From: GCA-2684655 sp045105235
Lineage (GTDB): Bacteria > Planctomycetota > UBA1135 > UBA2386
Assembly (NCBI GenBank): GCA_045105235.1
Contig: JBGCDH010000059.1
Coordinates: 78,731-142,730, forward strand
Reading direction: 5' to 3'
Length of the DNA: 64,000 bases
Shown here: piece after piece, positions 62,935-64,000 of the stretch
Numbering within the stretch: the stretch's first letter is position 1
Layout: every line of letters begins with the position of its first letter
Notes under the pieces: generated by a model
The model's input: the letters and a program-made list of their open reading frames with translations, nothing else
Told to the model about the DNA's origin: nothing
Databases searched by the model: none
Made by a program: the position numbers and the translations under genes

Positions 62935-63417
62935 TCAGCGTGGCCGGCGTTCGCCCCCACCAGAAAAGTCTGCTTCGCGCACAACCGGGCGCATCTCCAC
63001 TGGCGCCGAGGCCTCAAACAATTCGCGCAGGCCACGATCCATCGGCCAGACCCCGAGGTCCTGTTCTTCGGCTTCAAACGGCACGCGGCGCGAGAATCGG
63101 CCCTTGTCCGAAGCGTGCCCGAGCCACCGCCCGGCCCGGTCGAGCACCCGAAAGAATCGCAGGGGCCCCTTGGGATCGCGGATTTCGAGCTCGACAACCT
63201 CGCCAATGCGCTCATCCGCTTCGTGCACGGTCCAACGCCGCAGCTCGACGACGGGCCGCGGCGCGTAGTCGGGCGGCTCGGACTTGGGGGTTTCGCAGCC
63301 GGAAAACAGGGCCCCGCAGACAGCGAGGTAGGTCACAACAGATGCAGCAGTTCGCGTGATCGGGATCTCCTTGGTGGCGCCGTGCTCGTTGTATCCGCAG
63401 AATACCGCGCCCGCCAA
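62935..63417 (-). CDS. small lipoprotein, start uncertain
   Basis: Up to 160 residues from TTG 63417. The signal peptide and lipobox (SVVTYLAVCGALFSG-Cys) are clear, and a good AAGGAG Shine-Dalgarno sits six bases before an ATC codon at 63360, which would give a normal lipoprotein signal (TRTAASVVTYLAVCGALFSGC) and about 141 residues. GTG 63336 would leave no charged n-region. The mature part is short beta-rich (VVELRRWTVHEADERIGEVVELEI, FFRVLDRAGRWLGHASD). No family recognised. Confidence 0.6.
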   Translation of the reverse strand: MAGAVFCGYNEHGATKEIPITRTAASVVTYLAVCGALFSGCETPKSEPPDYAPRPVVELRRWTVHEADERIGEVVELEIRDPKGPLRFFRVLDRAGRWLGHASDKGRFSRRVPFEAEEQDLGVWPMDRGLRELFEASAPVEMRPVVREADFSGGGERRPR

Positions 63418-63436
63418 GGGTGGGCCCCCGCAACAG

Positions 63437-64000
63437 ATGACGTCGATGAAAGGTGTTCAGCTCTCCTCCCCCGGGCAATATCGCCTGCGCACAGACCTGA
63501 CCGTCCCGGAGCCCGAACCGGGCCAGGTCCGGATCCGTGTCGCAGCTGCCGGCATTTGCGGCACCGATGTGCACATCTGCAGCGGCGATCCATCGATGGA
63601 TGGTTTGATCGCTCCGCCCGTGACCCTCGGTCACGAGTTCTGTGGGCACATCGACAAGCTCGGCGATGGCGTCGACGAGGCGAAGATGCCGCTCGGCACA
63701 TTCGTCAGCGCGGAGATGCACGAGATCTGCGGCACCTGCCCGGCCTGCCGTGCCGATGCCTTTCACGCCTGCGCCACGGCGCGCATTCGCGGCATCAACC
63801 TCGACGGCGCATTCGCCGAATACGTCGTCGTCTCCGCAACAAACGTCATCAAGCTGCCAAAGGACCTGCCGCTGCAGGTCGCTGCGATCCTCGATCCGCT
63901 CGGCAACGCCGTACACACAACGCTCAAGGTTCCGGTCAAAGACTGCACGGTTGCCGTGATCGGCTTTGGCCCGATCGGTGCCATGTGCGGTGAGATCGCA
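63437..64000 (+). CDS. zinc-dependent alcohol/threonine dehydrogenase-like protein, N-terminal part (partial)
   Basis: The gene runs off the right edge; about 188 residues are visible from ATG 63437 (or ATG 63446). It is a medium-chain dehydrogenase: GICGTDVHICSG (catalytic zinc Cys), TLGHEFCGHI (His-Glu), the structural-zinc loop CGTCPACRADAFHAC, and the start of the Rossmann glycine motif VIGFGPIGA. The pattern resembles L-threonine 3-dehydrogenase/sorbitol dehydrogenase types, but the substrate part is missing. Confidence 0.88.
   Translation, partial: MTSMKGVQLSSPGQYRLRTDLTVPEPEPGQVRIRVAAAGICGTDVHICSGDPSMDGLIAPPVTLGHEFCGHIDKLGDGVDEAKMPLGTFVSAEMHEICGTCPACRADAFHACATARIRGINLDGAFAEYVVVSATNVIKLPKDLPLQVAAILDPLGNAVHTTLKVPVKDCTVAVIGFGPIGAMCGEIA

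Overview
This GC-rich window carries about 46 densely packed genes and reads like a chromosome segment of a Planctomycetota bacterium. The evidence is architectural and was not tested by phylogeny. There are many secreted proteins with a recurring C-terminal domain (around a conserved IPANPAL-type motif), a large ELWRTDGT-repeat protein, several ECF sigma factors (two overlapping membrane-anchored partner genes), a transmembrane Ser/Thr kinase with a long repeat-like tail, DUF1565 and carboxypeptidase-regulatory-like secreted proteins, and a WxxWCGPC-type redoxin of the kind common in that phylum. No rRNA, tRNA, CRISPR array, phage or transposase was seen.

Layout. 1-7.1 kb: the 5' end of a DUF4011-like gene, a secreted TIG-like protein, a subtilisin-family protease and the ELWRTDGT-repeat protein. 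7.1-8.4 kb: a Xre/MbcA/ParS-type antitoxin and RES-domain toxin pair with an 18-bp minisatellite at the junction. 8.4-19.1 kb: a degenerate peptidase-like protein, an M14 carboxypeptidase, an SDR, a MOSC protein, a squalene-cyclase-like/discoidin protein with a probable frameshift in its signal peptide, and a GH20 hexosaminidase with a His-Ser tract. 19.3-23.4 kb: boxC, boxB and a small [2Fe-2S] ferredoxin, the core of the aerobic benzoyl-CoA epoxidation pathway, without boxA. 23.7-30 kb: an ECF sigma/partner pair, a His-rich membrane protein, an S46 dipeptidyl-peptidase and a thioredoxin-like gene interrupted by one in-frame UGA. 30-42 kb: a K+ channel with a polyglutamine tail, a NuoF-like flavoprotein, an RNA methyltransferase, transporters, a bestrophin, a TMEM175-type channel and a DUF4136 lipoprotein. 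42-51 kb: a 1201-residue membrane protein, a second ECF sigma/partner pair, a hydrolase, a membrane peroxiredoxin-like fusion, a WbsX/GH99-like protein and a peroxiredoxin with an in-frame UGA at the catalytic position. 51-64 kb: HNH nuclease, dinB, a secreted protein, a lone Clp N-domain protein, a DUF1565 protein, an ECF sigma factor divergent from a secreted protein and kinase, a thioesterase, a lipoprotein and the 5' part of a zinc-dependent dehydrogenase.

Main discovery. Two independent redox genes have UGA exactly where the family's catalytic cysteine is expected: the thioredoxin-like protein (U-G-P-C at residues 255-258) and a BCP-type peroxiredoxin (T-P-G-U at residue 44). In both, reading frame and homology continue uninterrupted past the UGA, and a stem-loop sits at the distance expected for a bacterial SECIS element. 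They are best read as two selenoproteins that plain ORF calling breaks or misses. Secondary points are a short palindrome-bounded dispersed repeat (three copies), a pair of GGTGRTGGCC stem-loops, a box locus with a ferredoxin in place of boxA, and several in-frame minisatellites at gene ends.
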